The position numbers were made by a program, and so were the translations under genes. A stretch of 64,000 bases of DNA from NCBI RefSeq assembly GCF_025506335.1, contig NZ_JANZYO010000001.1:280074-344073 (forward strand), written 5' to 3'. Below are positions 27,933-37,524 of this stretch, in pieces. Each line of letters opens with the position of its first letter. Positions within the stretch are counted from its first letter, which is position 1. The notes beneath the pieces were generated by a model that did no database searches, was not told the DNA's origin, and worked only from the letters and a program-made list of their open reading frames with translations. Source of the stretch: Mumia quercus. Lineage in GTDB: Bacteria > Actinomycetota > Actinomycetes > Propionibacteriales > Nocardioidaceae.

Positions 27933-29153
27933 TCAGCGGCGCTTGACGACCACGATCCGGATCGGCTTGGAACGGCTCGGCTTGGTGGTCTTCGACCCCT
28001 TGTACGTCACCGTGATGCGGTGCCTGCCCTTCTTGAGTCGGGGCAGCGTGACGCGCTTGCGGCCGCTGGCACCGACCCGCACCTTCTTGAGCACGCGCTT
28101 CCCGTCCTTGACGACGAGCACCCCACCGGGCTTGGCCTTGCCTGCGGCGCGGACCCGGACCCGTACGGCTGCCCGCTTCTTCGTCGTGATGCGGTGCTTG
28201 CCGACGAGCGTGGCCTTCGTGGTCGTCGTGGCCCTTGCCGCCGGGGGCGTCGGGGTCGGCGTCGGGGCCGGTCGCGGCGCGAGCGCGGCGACGAAGGCGT
28301 CGGCGATCTTCTGGTGGCCGACGTCGTTGGCGTGGATGTCGGCGTTGCTGCACATCCACGTCCACGTGCAGATGCGGGCCACGCTGAGCGGGACCTTCTC
28401 CGGGAACGGCGGGAGGTCCACCAGCGTCGTCGTGTCGTTCGAGGCGAACGCGCCGGCGACGTCGGCCGTCGCGAATCCGTTCTTGGCATTCGCGTCTGTG
28501 AGGGTCTTGTTGAGCGCCTGGGCGACGCCGACCGACAGCTCGGCGAGCGGCTTGTTGCCCGAGACCCAGCCCGCGAGGAACGGGTTGTAGTAGGTCATCC
28601 CGACGTAGCGCGGCTTCGATCCGCCGGCGCTGCGCAGCGCGGCGTCGATGGCGGACACGTCGGTCCCGACCGACTGGATCCGCTTGGTGAGGCACGTCAG
28701 CATGTCGTCGCCGTCGGCGCCGTTCGGCACGCACGGGTGCACGTCGTTGGCGCCGATGCCGACCGTCACGTACGCGACCTGGCCGCGGTGCTCGTTCAGG
28801 AACGCGACCGCCTGAGCGAGCTGGGTCCCCTCCTCGTACGTGCATGCCCCGGGGTTGCCGTTGGCGTGGCTCCCGGTGAGCACCGAGCGGGCGGTCGCTC
28901 CGGCACACCCGAGGGCCACATGCTGGAGCGTCGGTTCGGACTTCTTGAGCTGCTCGTAGAGGCGGCCCGTGTACGCGGTCTCGGGCTCGTCCGTACGCGA
29001 GTCCGGTTGCCAACCGGTTGCGAGCGAGTCACCGAGCGAGACATAGTACGTCGGTCCCGGCGCTGCCGCGTGGGTAGGTGCAGCGGCAGCGAGGCCGCTG
29101 ACGGTGAGGCCGCACGCCGCCACAACGGCAGCGGCCCGGCGTGAGATGGACAC
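27933..29153 (-). CDS. Secreted SGNH/GDSL esterase with basic Ig-like C-terminal domain
   Basis: 406 residues. A signal peptide (SRRAAAVVAACGLTVSGLAAAAPTHA region) is followed by an SGNH hydrolase domain: block I YYVSLGDSLATGW with nucleophile S43, GCAGATARS, a GANDV block supplying the oxyanion-hole Asn, and DIHANDVGHQKIADAF with the catalytic Asp/His. A Pro/Thr-rich linker leads to a C-terminal ~95-residue domain rich in Lys/Arg (VLVVKDGKRVLKKVRVGASG, KGRHRITVTYKGSK) like a bacterial Ig-like repeat. A closely similar C-terminal module occurs in the S8 protease at 35192. Substrate may be lipid or acetylated polysaccharide. Confidence 0.9.
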   Translation of the reverse strand: MSISRRAAAVVAACGLTVSGLAAAAPTHAAAPGPTYYVSLGDSLATGWQPDSRTDEPETAYTGRLYEQLKKSEPTLQHVALGCAGATARSVLTGSHANGNPGACTYEEGTQLAQAVAFLNEHRGQVAYVTVGIGANDVHPCVPNGADGDDMLTCLTKRIQSVGTDVSAIDAALRSAGGSKPRYVGMTYYNPFLAGWVSGNKPLAELSVGVAQALNKTLTDANAKNGFATADVAGAFASNDTTTLVDLPPFPEKVPLSVARICTWTWMCSNADIHANDVGHQKIADAFVAALAPRPAPTPTPTPPAARATTTTKATLVGKHRITTKKRAAVRVRVRAAGKAKPGGVLVVKDGKRVLKKVRVGASGRKRVTLPRLKKGRHRITVTYKGSKTTKPSRSKPIRIVVVKRR

Positions 29154-29335
29154 GATCGGTTCTCCCTCCGACTGGTGAGAGCACCCTAGGCCGGAAGGTG
29201 TCGCGCGTCACAACAGGGCCGGTGCGGGGCGGCGTGCCATCCCCCGACTGGCGCGCCGCCCTGAGGTCATCATGTGACCGGCCTGTGGTGGTCGCGCACC
29301 CTTTTGCTGAATCGCGTCGAAAGTCCCCAGGTGGG

Positions 29336-30283
29336 CTAGACGACCACGAGCTTCGATCCGTCGGGTGCGTGCTCGGACATCGCCACGCTGCGGATCGCCG
29401 GGTCCTCGTACGTGTTCCAGTAGTAGGTCGTCGTCCGCGCCGAGAAGAGCCCGGTGTAGATCGTCTTCTCGAACTCGCCCGAGTCCATGGCGGCGCATCC
29501 GTCGACCATCGCCACCTGCTGGAGGGTGTGGAAGGCGCGGCTGACGTTCTCCTCCTCGCTCGTCTTGTCCGGGTAGTGGGCGTTGACGTAGGCGGCGCGC
29601 ACGAAGCGCGACGGCGAGTAGTAGTCGCCGGGGATCCCTCGCATGTGGGACCCCGAACCGAACGGGACCAGGTGCGCGCGCCGGAGCTCGAGCTCCTTGG
29701 GGAACTCCGGCGAGGTGTTGAGGTAGTTGCGCAGGTTCTCGTGGTGCCACGTGAACCCGGGCTGGTTGGTCAGCACGTCGACGTCGTCGTCGAAGACCTG
29801 CGTACCCTCGCTGGTCGCCTCCACCACGATGGCGCGGTTCGCGTCGCCGATGATCCAGTGCAACAGCGAGCTCGGGTACTTCTCGTTGATCGGCTTGTCG
29901 ACGACGACGACGTCACCGAGCGCAGCCTCGACCTCGTCCACGCTGGCGAACTGGGAGGCCACCCACAGCGGGAACTCGAACGCAGCGACGTTCGTGGCGC
30001 CCTCCACCGGCTCCTTCTTGTACTCGGCGTATCCCGGGAAGTTGAGCCCGGCGACGGCCAGACCGGCGTCGTTGCCGCAGTCGAAGTAGAGCGGGGTGTC
30101 CTCCTCGACGATCCCCATGCCGATGACGGCGTGCCGGATCTCGGGCACCGCGCCGAACGGCGACCTCGTCGCATAACCGGTCGGCGTCACCACCACACGT
30201 TCGCCGTACCCGGCCGTCCAGTCGAGGTTGCGTGCGAGATAGAGGTTGTCGCCGCCGTCGGAGAACCTGATGCCTGTGCACAT
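29336..30283 (-). CDS. Choloylglycine hydrolase/penicillin V acylase-family amidase
   Basis: 315-residue Ntn hydrolase. The start at 30283 gives MCTGIRFSD, placing the nucleophile Cys at position 2, where removal of Met exposes it as the family requires; AAGGGG lies upstream. Other family residues include NLDWTAGYGERVVV (Arg/Asp pocket) and NDAGLAVAGLNFPGYAEY. There is no signal peptide, so it is probably cytosolic. It hydrolyses a linear C-N amide bond; bile salts, penicillin V, acyl-homoserine lactones or other N-acyl amino acids are all possible. Reading further 5' in frame gives an unlikely Arg-rich extension. Confidence 0.88.
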   Translation of the reverse strand: MCTGIRFSDGGDNLYLARNLDWTAGYGERVVVTPTGYATRSPFGAVPEIRHAVIGMGIVEEDTPLYFDCGNDAGLAVAGLNFPGYAEYKKEPVEGATNVAAFEFPLWVASQFASVDEVEAALGDVVVVDKPINEKYPSSLLHWIIGDANRAIVVEATSEGTQVFDDDVDVLTNQPGFTWHHENLRNYLNTSPEFPKELELRRAHLVPFGSGSHMRGIPGDYYSPSRFVRAAYVNAHYPDKTSEEENVSRAFHTLQQVAMVDGCAAMDSGEFEKTIYTGLFSARTTTYYWNTYEDPAIRSVAMSEHAPDGSKLVVV

Positions 30284-30465
30284 GTCTGACCCCTTGCCGC
30301 CGCCCGGGACCGGGTGGCTCGTTCCATCATCACTCCGTGTGCCGTGATCGGCACGCCGACGCTGCTCGACGACCGCCCGGTGGAGCCGATGCCGGGGTGG
30401 TCCGGTTGGATATCGCCACCACCACATCCGTCGTCGTCGCACGGTGGACGATCTCAAGGAGCCTG

Positions 30466-33285
30466 ATGACGTCATCGCGTCTGCCCCGCGTCGCGGTCTT
30501 GGCGGTGAGCCTCGCCCTCGCTGCGGGTCTGCTGGGGGGCCAGGGTCCGGCAGCAGCCGCGGCGGCCGATCCCGCCGCCGCAGCGGCCGCGCGCCTGCGT
30601 GCCGACGCCACGCGGTCGCTGACGGCAGAGGAAGGCGCCGACGCGACGCTCGAGTTCGCCGGTGCGCAGCGTGGTGCCATCGACAACCCGACCGTGTCCG
30701 GTGACGACAGCGTGGACGCGGCCGCGCGCAAGCACCTGTCGCGGTACGGGCGGGCGTTCGGGAAGGGCGTCACCCCTCCGAACCTCGTACGGACTGGCAC
30801 CTTCCGGAACGCCGCCGGCCAGGACGTGGTCCGCTACAAGCAGGAGATCGAGGGCCTCCCGGTCTTCGGCGGCGAGGTCGTGGTGTCCCTGCGGAAGGAC
30901 CGGCAGCTCGGCTCGATCGCCGCCGAGACGTCTGACATCACGACGGTCCCCGCGACCGACGTCACCGAGCGCGAGGCGGCCGTGATCGCCCGCGGCGCCG
31001 TCACCAAGGGCGTCGACGGTCGCGTCGACGTCGAGTCGGCCGGTCGGTGGATCGTCGACCCGGCCTTGTCGGGCCTGCCGTCGATCACCGGGACCCGCGT
31101 CGCATGGCGCTTCGAGGTCTCGGACGGGGCAGCGGTGCGGCGGATGGTCCTCGTCGACGCCGGTACGGGGCAGGTCCTCGCCGAGGTCGATCTGCTCGCG
31201 CACCTGGACCGTGTCATCTGCGACAACGACAACGTCCGGCGCGCGACGGTGGAGTCGTGCACGACAGACTTCGCGCGCGTCGAGGGGCAGCCGGCGACGG
31301 GACAGCATGACGTCGACTCGGCCTACGAGCATGTCGCGGCGACGTCCGACTTCTACGAGCAGATCGGCGGGCCGGACCTGACCGCGCTTCTCGGCGTCGA
31401 CGTCGGGGGCCGACAGAAGCTCGCGTCCACCGTCCGGTTCTGCTCCACCGCTTCCACCTACTGCCCCCACCTCGATGCGTTCTGGAACGGCGAGCAGACC
31501 GTCTTCGGCGAGGGGTTCGCCGGCGCGGACGACGTCGTCGCCCACGAGCTCACCCACGGGGTCATCGAGAAGTCGTCGGCGCTGTTCCCCTGGGGGCAGT
31601 CGGGCGCGATCAACGAGTCGATGGCCGACGTCATGGGCGAGATCGTCGACCGTCGCCACGACGTCGAGGGCGACGACCCCGACAGCTGGACGCTCGGGGA
31701 GGACCTCCCCATCGGTGAGCTCCGTGACCTCGCGGACCCGACTCAGCTCGGTGACCCGGACAAGATGACGAGCAGCAGGTGGTACACCGACCTCGGTGTG
31801 GTCCCGTACGGAGACCGGGGTGGCATCCACTTCAACAGCGGCGTCGGCAACAAGACGTTCTTCCTGATCTCCCAGGGCGGGACCTTCAACGGGCGCACGG
31901 TCACGGGGATCGACGGAGACGACGCCACGCTGACCAAGTCCGCCATGCTGTACCTCGGCACCCTGTTCTCCCTCACCTCCGGATCCGACTACGCCGACCT
32001 CGGCCGTACCCTCGTCCAGACCTGCCACGACTTCGTCGTGGCCGGGGCGCCGGGCATGACGGCATCGGACTGCCTGCAGGTCCAGGCCGCGACCGAGGCC
32101 ACCGAGCTGGCGCTCGCCCCGGCGTTCGCCCCCGTGGTGAAGGACGCGAGCGCGACCTGTCCGGCCGGCACCACTAAGCGGGTCCTTCTCGACGGCGAGT
32201 CGGGTGACCCGCAGGCGACCTTCACCGCAGGGGCGCTGTGGGGTCGCGCCCCGCGGTTCGCCCCGGCGAACGCGATCTCGGGGACGGGATCATGGTTCGG
32301 GAAGGACCCGGACCCGACCCTCGGCGACCCGTACCAGTCGTCGTTGACCGCGACCGACAGACTGACGGTGCCGACCGGTCAGAAGACCTACCTGCACTTC
32401 CAGCAGTGGCGCGTGTTCGAGTGGACACCGGCAGCGACCCCGAGGCACTGGGACGGCGGAACGCTCGAGATCGACACCGGCACGGCCGCGCCGACAGGCA
32501 CGGCGGACCTCGAGTGGGTCAACGGTCCTGAAGACGTCCTCGACAACGACCCGTCGGCCCCGAACCCGTCGGCGGGCCTGACGGCGTTCGCGGGTGACAG
32601 CTTCGGCTGGATCGGCAGCCGCCTCGATCTGTCGACGTTCGCGGGGAAGCAGATCCGTCCGACGTTCACCGTCCGCGGAGATGCGCGGTCCTCCTACGTT
32701 GGCTGGTATCTCGACGACATCGTCGTCTACACGTGCGACGTCCCGGCGGTGGTCACGAACGTGACCCTGCCGAAGGTCAGCGGCACCGGACGGTTCCCGG
32801 ACGCGCTCGCCGCCACCGCAGGTACGTGGGTGCCCGCAGCGGGCACGCGTACGTTCCAGTGGCTGAGGAACGGGGCTCCGATCACGAACGCGACCCGGGC
32901 GACGTACCAGGTCACGACCGCTGACCTCGGCAAGAACCTCACCGTACGCGTCACTGCGGTCTCGCCCGGCTACTCGGCCCGGGCCGTGACGAGCGCGCCG
33001 GTGACGATCCGACCAGGGCGCCTGGCGACCGCCCAGCCCACGATCCGCGGGAAGGCCCGCGTCGGGAAGGTCCTGGTCGTCCGACCTGGCAGCTGGGGGA
33101 GCGGTGTTCGTCTCCGCCAGCAGTGGTATCGCAACGGGAAGGCCATCCGTGGCGCGACCGCGAAGAAGTACCGGCTCACCCGCAAGGACCGCGGGAAGCG
33201 GCTCTCGGTGAGGGTGACCGCCACGAAGGCCGGGTACGCCACCGCATCCCGGACCTCGGCCAAGACCGCCAAGGTCAGACGGTGA
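30466..33285 (+). CDS. Secreted M4-family (thermolysin-like) metalloprotease with Ig-like repeats
   Basis: 939 residues. Order: signal peptide (VAVLAVSLALAAGLLGGQG), FTP/PepSY propeptide (YKQEIEGLPVFGGEVVVSL), peptidase M4 domain with zinc ligands H360 and H364 and catalytic E361 in AHELTHG plus third ligand E384 in NESMAD exactly 20 residues later, and GIHFNSGVGNKTFFL in the helical C-terminal M4 domain. Next come a MAM/jelly-roll-like segment (about 560-770) and two C-terminal repeats of the type FQWLRNGAPITNATRATY / QQWYRNGKAIRGATAKKY. AAGGAG precedes the ATG at 30466. The gene ends two bases before the convergent permease stop. Confidence 0.93.
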   Translation: MTSSRLPRVAVLAVSLALAAGLLGGQGPAAAAAADPAAAAAARLRADATRSLTAEEGADATLEFAGAQRGAIDNPTVSGDDSVDAAARKHLSRYGRAFGKGVTPPNLVRTGTFRNAAGQDVVRYKQEIEGLPVFGGEVVVSLRKDRQLGSIAAETSDITTVPATDVTEREAAVIARGAVTKGVDGRVDVESAGRWIVDPALSGLPSITGTRVAWRFEVSDGAAVRRMVLVDAGTGQVLAEVDLLAHLDRVICDNDNVRRATVESCTTDFARVEGQPATGQHDVDSAYEHVAATSDFYEQIGGPDLTALLGVDVGGRQKLASTVRFCSTASTYCPHLDAFWNGEQTVFGEGFAGADDVVAHELTHGVIEKSSALFPWGQSGAINESMADVMGEIVDRRHDVEGDDPDSWTLGEDLPIGELRDLADPTQLGDPDKMTSSRWYTDLGVVPYGDRGGIHFNSGVGNKTFFLISQGGTFNGRTVTGIDGDDATLTKSAMLYLGTLFSLTSGSDYADLGRTLVQTCHDFVVAGAPGMTASDCLQVQAATEATELALAPAFAPVVKDASATCPAGTTKRVLLDGESGDPQATFTAGALWGRAPRFAPANAISGTGSWFGKDPDPTLGDPYQSSLTATDRLTVPTGQKTYLHFQQWRVFEWTPAATPRHWDGGTLEIDTGTAAPTGTADLEWVNGPEDVLDNDPSAPNPSAGLTAFAGDSFGWIGSRLDLSTFAGKQIRPTFTVRGDARSSYVGWYLDDIVVYTCDVPAVVTNVTLPKVSGTGRFPDALAATAGTWVPAAGTRTFQWLRNGAPITNATRATYQVTTADLGKNLTVRVTAVSPGYSARAVTSAPVTIRPGRLATAQPTIRGKARVGKVLVVRPGSWGSGVRLRQQWYRNGKAIRGATAKKYRLTRKDRGKRLSVRVTATKAGYATASRTSAKTAKVRR

Positions 33286-33287
33286 CC

Positions 33288-34904
33288 TCACGGATCTGCA
33301 CGAGCACTCTCCGGCACCGTGGCGACGGCTGCTGCGGCGGCGTCCGCAGGCAGGGCCGAGCGCACGCCCCACTCGAACATCACGAGCGCGAAGCCGGCGA
33401 CGAGGACCATGTCGAGTCCGGAAGGCAACAGCTCTAGGCCGCCGCCGAACCTGCCGACGAGGGTCAGCACCAGCAGGCCCGCGTAGTAGGGGCCGAGCCA
33501 CACGACCGACCGGATCGCCAGCGACCGGCGCAGCGCCGGGTCCCGGATCACCCGCCACGCCAGCACTACAGCGCCGGCCGCGATGGGGATGGTCAGCTTG
33601 ATCATCGTGTCCCAGCCGGTCCAGTAGACGATCAGGCTGACCACGATGAAGGCGACCCGCGCCAGGACCGGTAGTCCGCGGATGCGGAACGGCCGGGCGC
33701 GGTCAGGGACCTGTCGCCGCAGCGCGACGACGGTGATCGGGCCCAGGCACATCGACAGCACGATCGCGCCGGAGTTGAAGGAGAGGAGCTCCGACCAGCC
33801 GTCGCGGAACGCGAGGAGCAGCAGCAGCCCGACGGCGAGGTTCAGCAGCATCGCGCGGAGAGGGACGCCGTGGCGCGAGAAGGCCGACACCGCGCGCGGG
33901 AAGAGCCCGTTCTGTGCGATCGCGACGGCCAACCGTCCGGTGGAGGCCGTGGAGACCAGCCCTGCGCCGAACGGACCGAGAACGGCGTCGGCGAGCACCA
34001 ACTTCGCGAGCAACGCCATGCCCAGGCCGGTGAGGATCGCGTAGAGCGGGCCGTTGGCCCCACCGCGCTCGAGGGCGCCCCAGCCGCCCTCGAGCTCGGC
34101 AGGGTCGACCGCGCCGACGAACCCAAGCTGGAGGGCCGTGAAGAGCACGGTGCAGATGAGGATGCCCCCGACGAGGGCGATCGGGATGGTCCGCTGTGGA
34201 CGCCGGGCCTCTCCCGCGAGGTCGAGGGCGTGCCGGAAGCCGAGGAAGGCGAAGACGACCCCGCCCGTCGTCAGAGCGTTCAGGACGCCCATGAGTCCCT
34301 CGGGTGCGAAGCCCGTCTCCCGGATCGGGGCCGAGGAGAAGTGGGTCAGCAGCGCGAGGGTGACGGCGATCGGGATGAGGAGCTTGACCCAGGTCAGGGC
34401 CGTGTTGACCCGCGTGAAGAGCGCGACTCCGTAAGCGTTGAGCGCGGTGAACGCGACAAGGACGAGGGTGGCGGCACCGATCCCCGGGAGGCTGAGCGCG
34501 CTCTCGCCGCCCGATGGGGTCTCTGCGACGAACAGCCAGTCGAAGGCGGCCTCGTTGCTCGCGTACTCGAGCATCGCCTGCGTCTCGATCGGCGCCGCTG
34601 TCACGTATCCCACCCAGGCCACCCACCCGATCGCGATGCCGACGCCCGGTCCGTGGCTGAAGGTCGGCAGGCGCGCCAGGCCGCCGACGACCGGGAGCAT
34701 GGCGGACACCTCGGCGAAGACGAGCACCACGGTGATGAGCAACAGTCCCGCGAGCGGCCACGCGAGGATCGCCGCGGGCCCCGCCTGCTGGGCAGCGAAC
34801 AGCGGGGCGAACAGCAACCCGGACCCGACGACACCGCCGACGACGACGAAGGTCAACCCGAGCGGTCCGACCGACCGGCGAGGTGCCTGCGGCGCAACCA
34901 TCAC
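33288..34904 (-). CDS. APC-superfamily amino acid permease
   Basis: 538 residues, about 13-14 hydrophobic helices. The first helix carries the family loop VVGGVVGSGLLFAPL (unwound substrate-binding segment), and the region VVFAFLGFRHALDLAGEARRPQRTIP matches the conserved cytoplasmic motif of amino acid/polyamine/organocation transporters. It would import or exchange amino acids or amines with H+ or another solute. It is convergent with the metalloprotease, which makes uptake of proteolysis products an appealing but unproven link. An extra Met at position 2 leaves the exact start uncertain by one codon. Confidence 0.85.
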   Translation of the reverse strand: MMVAPQAPRRSVGPLGLTFVVVGGVVGSGLLFAPLFAAQQAGPAAILAWPLAGLLLITVVLVFAEVSAMLPVVGGLARLPTFSHGPGVGIAIGWVAWVGYVTAAPIETQAMLEYASNEAAFDWLFVAETPSGGESALSLPGIGAATLVLVAFTALNAYGVALFTRVNTALTWVKLLIPIAVTLALLTHFSSAPIRETGFAPEGLMGVLNALTTGGVVFAFLGFRHALDLAGEARRPQRTIPIALVGGILICTVLFTALQLGFVGAVDPAELEGGWGALERGGANGPLYAILTGLGMALLAKLVLADAVLGPFGAGLVSTASTGRLAVAIAQNGLFPRAVSAFSRHGVPLRAMLLNLAVGLLLLLAFRDGWSELLSFNSGAIVLSMCLGPITVVALRRQVPDRARPFRIRGLPVLARVAFIVVSLIVYWTGWDTMIKLTIPIAAGAVVLAWRVIRDPALRRSLAIRSVVWLGPYYAGLLVLTLVGRFGGGLELLPSGLDMVLVAGFALVMFEWGVRSALPADAAAAAVATVPESARADP

Positions 34905-34980
34905 ACTCGACGGTATCCAGACCGGGCGGCCTCGGCACGGCGGAGACGACGGGCTTTGTCGCCATCCCCCGGTGTTGCTG

Positions 34981-34986
34981 CATACT
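34981..34986 (+). promoter_or_regulatory. Possible -10 element of the tRNA-Lys promoter
   Basis: CATACT lies about 40 bases before the mature tRNA 5' end, with TTGTCG 19 bases further upstream. This leaves a short 5' leader for RNase P to remove. Confidence 0.4.
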
Positions 34987-35025
34987 GGCGCCCAGGGTGA
35001 GGAGAGCGTCGGACCTCCGTCCCCT

Positions 35026-35098
35026 GGGCCTCTAGCTCAATTGGCAGAGCAACGGACTTTTAATCCGTGGGTTGTGGGTTCGAGTCCCACGGGGCCTA
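35026..35098 (+). tRNA. tRNA-Lys (anticodon TTT)
   Basis: A 73-base cloverleaf without encoded CCA. The acceptor stem GGGCCTC pairs with GGGGCCT (with G-U pairs), the D arm contains GCTCAATTGGCAGAGC, the anticodon stem-loop is ACGGA-CTTTTAA-TCCGT giving anticodon TTT, and the T arm is GTGGG-TTCGAGT-CCCAC with discriminator A. Its 3' end lies 93 bases before the S8 protease start. Confidence 0.97.
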
Positions 35099-35191
35099 CT
35101 CCAGGACGCGCGGGAACTCGTGGATTTCGCCACGCGACCCCCCTCAGCGGCATACGGTGCTCCCATCCCGCCCTTCCCAGGAGCTGAGCCC

Positions 35192-37288
35192 ATGCTGCCC
35201 TTGTCTGGATCGCGCCGTCTGCGACGGTTCTCTCTCGCCGTGACGACCGCGACGGTGCTCGCGCTGATCGGGGGCGCGACGACCGTTGCGAGCGCCGACG
35301 AGACGTCCGGCGGCACGTCGGGCCCCGATCCTGCCGCGAAGGCGCAGGCGGCCGCTGAGGTCAGTGAGCGCGGTGCAGTTCCGCGTCGCGCGGCGGGGGT
35401 CATCGTCAGCTACGACAAGGCGACGGCACGCTCGACGGCGGTGACCGCTGCCGCCCGCAAGGTCGCGAAGGACGAGGTGGGCCCGCTGTCGGCTGCCACG
35501 GTGCCCGTGAACGCGACCGTGAGCGCGATCCGTTTCGCCGAGCCCGCCTCGCTCGCCGACGCGCAGCGCGCCGCAGCCGAGATCGCGGCTCTCCCCGGTG
35601 TTGCCTCCGCCGTCCCGGACCTCTACCGGACCATCCGCGCAGCGTCCCCGGTGACGCCGAACGACCCGCTGTTCAGCGAGCAGTGGGCTCTCTGGGACCC
35701 ACGGACCAGCGCTGAGGACGGCACCCCTCTTCCGACCGGGGGCTACGGCAGCCACAGCCCCGCGCTCTGGCGCGCGACGCGAGGCTCCGGCTCGGTCGTC
35801 GTCGCGGTGGTCGACACCGGCCGGACCGCGCATCCTGACCTCGACGGCAACACCGTCGCGGGCTTCGACATGATCTCCGACGGCGGCGCGGACGGAGCCC
35901 GCGACGGGGACGGTCGTGACGCTGATCCCTCCGATCTGGGTGACTGGGTGGTCACCGGCCAGTGCGATGCGGACGACAACTACGCCAGCAGCTGGCACGG
36001 CACCCACGTCGCAGGGATCGTGGCGGCGGCCTCAGGGGACGCGCTCGGAGTTGCCGGCAACGCGCCTGGCGTCAAGGTCCAGCACGTTCGTGTGCTCGGC
36101 GCGTGCGGCGGCACGGACTCGGACATCCTGGCCGGGATCACCTGGGCGTCCGGTGGCAGCGTTCCGGGAGTGCCGGTCAACCCGACACCGGCGAAGGTCA
36201 TCAACCTGTCTCTCGGCGGGGAGAGTGCGACCTGCCCGGCGCTGTGGAGCTCCACCATCGCTGCGGCACGGGCGCGCGGGAGCGTGGTCGTCGCCGCCGC
36301 GGGCAACGAGGACATGGATGCCTCGCAGGCGACGCCTGCCAACTGCGCCGGGGTGGTGACGGTGGCCGCCATCGAGGAGTACGGCCAGCGCGCCTCCTAC
36401 TCGAACTTCGGCTCGGTCGTCGACCTCTCGGCGCCGGGTGGCGAGATCGCTCACGAGCTCGGCTACCGCGGTGTGCTCTCCACGCTGAACGACGGCACCA
36501 CGGTGCCCGCCAACCCCGCGTACGCCGAGTACCAGGGCACGAGCATGGCTGCCCCCGCCGTCGCCGGCGCTGCCGCGCTGATCGCGTCGCTGGGGACGAC
36601 CTCGCCCGCGCAGATCGAGGCTGGTCTGCGCGGGGCGGTCCAGCCGTTCCCCCGGTACGGCGGTGGGCTCGCGCCCTGGGACTGCACCACCGCCACCTGC
36701 GGAACGGGCATCCTCGACCTGGCGCGGGTCCCCGTCCGGCTCTCGGCGCCTGGCGTCCTCGGGGCCGTGCGGCCTGGTGCGGTGGTCCGCGCGTCGACCG
36801 GCACGTGGCTCGGTTCGCCCGCATTCCGCTACCAGTGGCTGCGCAACGGCGCGGCGATCGCCGGGGCGACCAGCTCGTCGTACCGGGTCCAGCCCGCCGA
36901 CGTCGGGCGGCGCCTCGCCGTCCGTGTCACCGGGGTGAGGACCGGCTTCAGCATCCCCGCGGTGACGTCGCCGTCCTCCGCGGTCGTCCCGAAGGTGTCG
37001 TCGACCGTGGCGGTCGCTGTGTCGCCGAAGACCGCCCGGTACGGCCGTACGCGGGCGACCTTGAAGGCCACGGTCCGTGTCGGCGCCGGTGCACCGTCGG
37101 GCACCGTCGTCTTCCGAGACGGCAAGAAGGTGCTCAAGAAGGTCAAGGTGCGCTCCGGTCGAGCCACCTACCGGCTCGGCAAGCGCACCCTCAAGCGCGG
37201 CAAGCACAAGATCACGGCGACCTATGTCCCCGCCAGCAGCAGGTACGCGGGCGCCCGTTCGAAGGTCGTCACCCTGCGTGTCCGCTGA
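35192..37288 (+). CDS. Secreted S8 subtilisin-like protease with Ig-like C-terminal domains
   Basis: 698 residues. Signal peptide (RFSLAVTTATVLALIGGATTVASA), an inhibitor-like propeptide (to about 150), then the subtilase domain with D208 in VVDTGRTAHPDLDG, H269 in SWHGTHVAGI and S451 in GTSMAAPAVAGAAAL; the oxyanion Asn is in AAAGNEDMD. After residue ~510 come a repeat like those of the M4 protease (FRYQWLRNGAAIAGATSSSY) and a very basic Big_3-like Ig module (VVFRDGKKVLKKVKVRSG, KRGKHKITATYV) resembling that of the SGNH esterase. The ATG has AGGAG upstream; the reading frame is open back through the tRNA gene but that part is not coding. Confidence 0.94.
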   Translation: MLPLSGSRRLRRFSLAVTTATVLALIGGATTVASADETSGGTSGPDPAAKAQAAAEVSERGAVPRRAAGVIVSYDKATARSTAVTAAARKVAKDEVGPLSAATVPVNATVSAIRFAEPASLADAQRAAAEIAALPGVASAVPDLYRTIRAASPVTPNDPLFSEQWALWDPRTSAEDGTPLPTGGYGSHSPALWRATRGSGSVVVAVVDTGRTAHPDLDGNTVAGFDMISDGGADGARDGDGRDADPSDLGDWVVTGQCDADDNYASSWHGTHVAGIVAAASGDALGVAGNAPGVKVQHVRVLGACGGTDSDILAGITWASGGSVPGVPVNPTPAKVINLSLGGESATCPALWSSTIAAARARGSVVVAAAGNEDMDASQATPANCAGVVTVAAIEEYGQRASYSNFGSVVDLSAPGGEIAHELGYRGVLSTLNDGTTVPANPAYAEYQGTSMAAPAVAGAAALIASLGTTSPAQIEAGLRGAVQPFPRYGGGLAPWDCTTATCGTGILDLARVPVRLSAPGVLGAVRPGAVVRASTGTWLGSPAFRYQWLRNGAAIAGATSSSYRVQPADVGRRLAVRVTGVRTGFSIPAVTSPSSAVVPKVSSTVAVAVSPKTARYGRTRATLKATVRVGAGAPSGTVVFRDGKKVLKKVKVRSGRATYRLGKRTLKRGKHKITATYVPASSRYAGARSKVVTLRVR

Positions 37289-37524
37289 TCGGCGAAGCCC
37301 TCTCGCGACCCGCCGAGGGGAGGTGCGGAAGACACCTGTAACACTCGACTACTCGACGGATTCCGTCGTCGAGCCGCCCGAGAAGAGTCGATCCGCACCG
37401 CCCCGGGAGAGGCCCGATGCGAGGTCCGTCGATTTTTCACCGATTCGCGGATCCGTCGCACCTGCCCGGACAACACCACGTAGCCTGAAGAAGTACGCGT
37501 CGATCCGGTCCGAAGGAGGCAGCC

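Noticed and set aside
29154-29335. Possible terminator between the SGNH esterase and the amidase genes
   Set aside because: Only a short GGTCA/TGACC dyad is visible, too weak to call.
30337-30465. Upstream start for the M4 protease
   Set aside because: The extension would place 43 hydrophilic residues before the signal peptide; the ATG at 30466 has AAGGAG at the right distance.
35072-35191. In-frame extension of the S8 protease through the tRNA-Lys gene
   Set aside because: The tRNA cloverleaf is complete, and the ATG at 35192 has a good ribosome site followed by a proper signal peptide.
37289-37524. Possible terminator or RNA element after the S8 protease
   Set aside because: A short imperfect dyad around CGACGGATTCCGTCG is present but no convincing stem, and no coding frame is supported before 37525.
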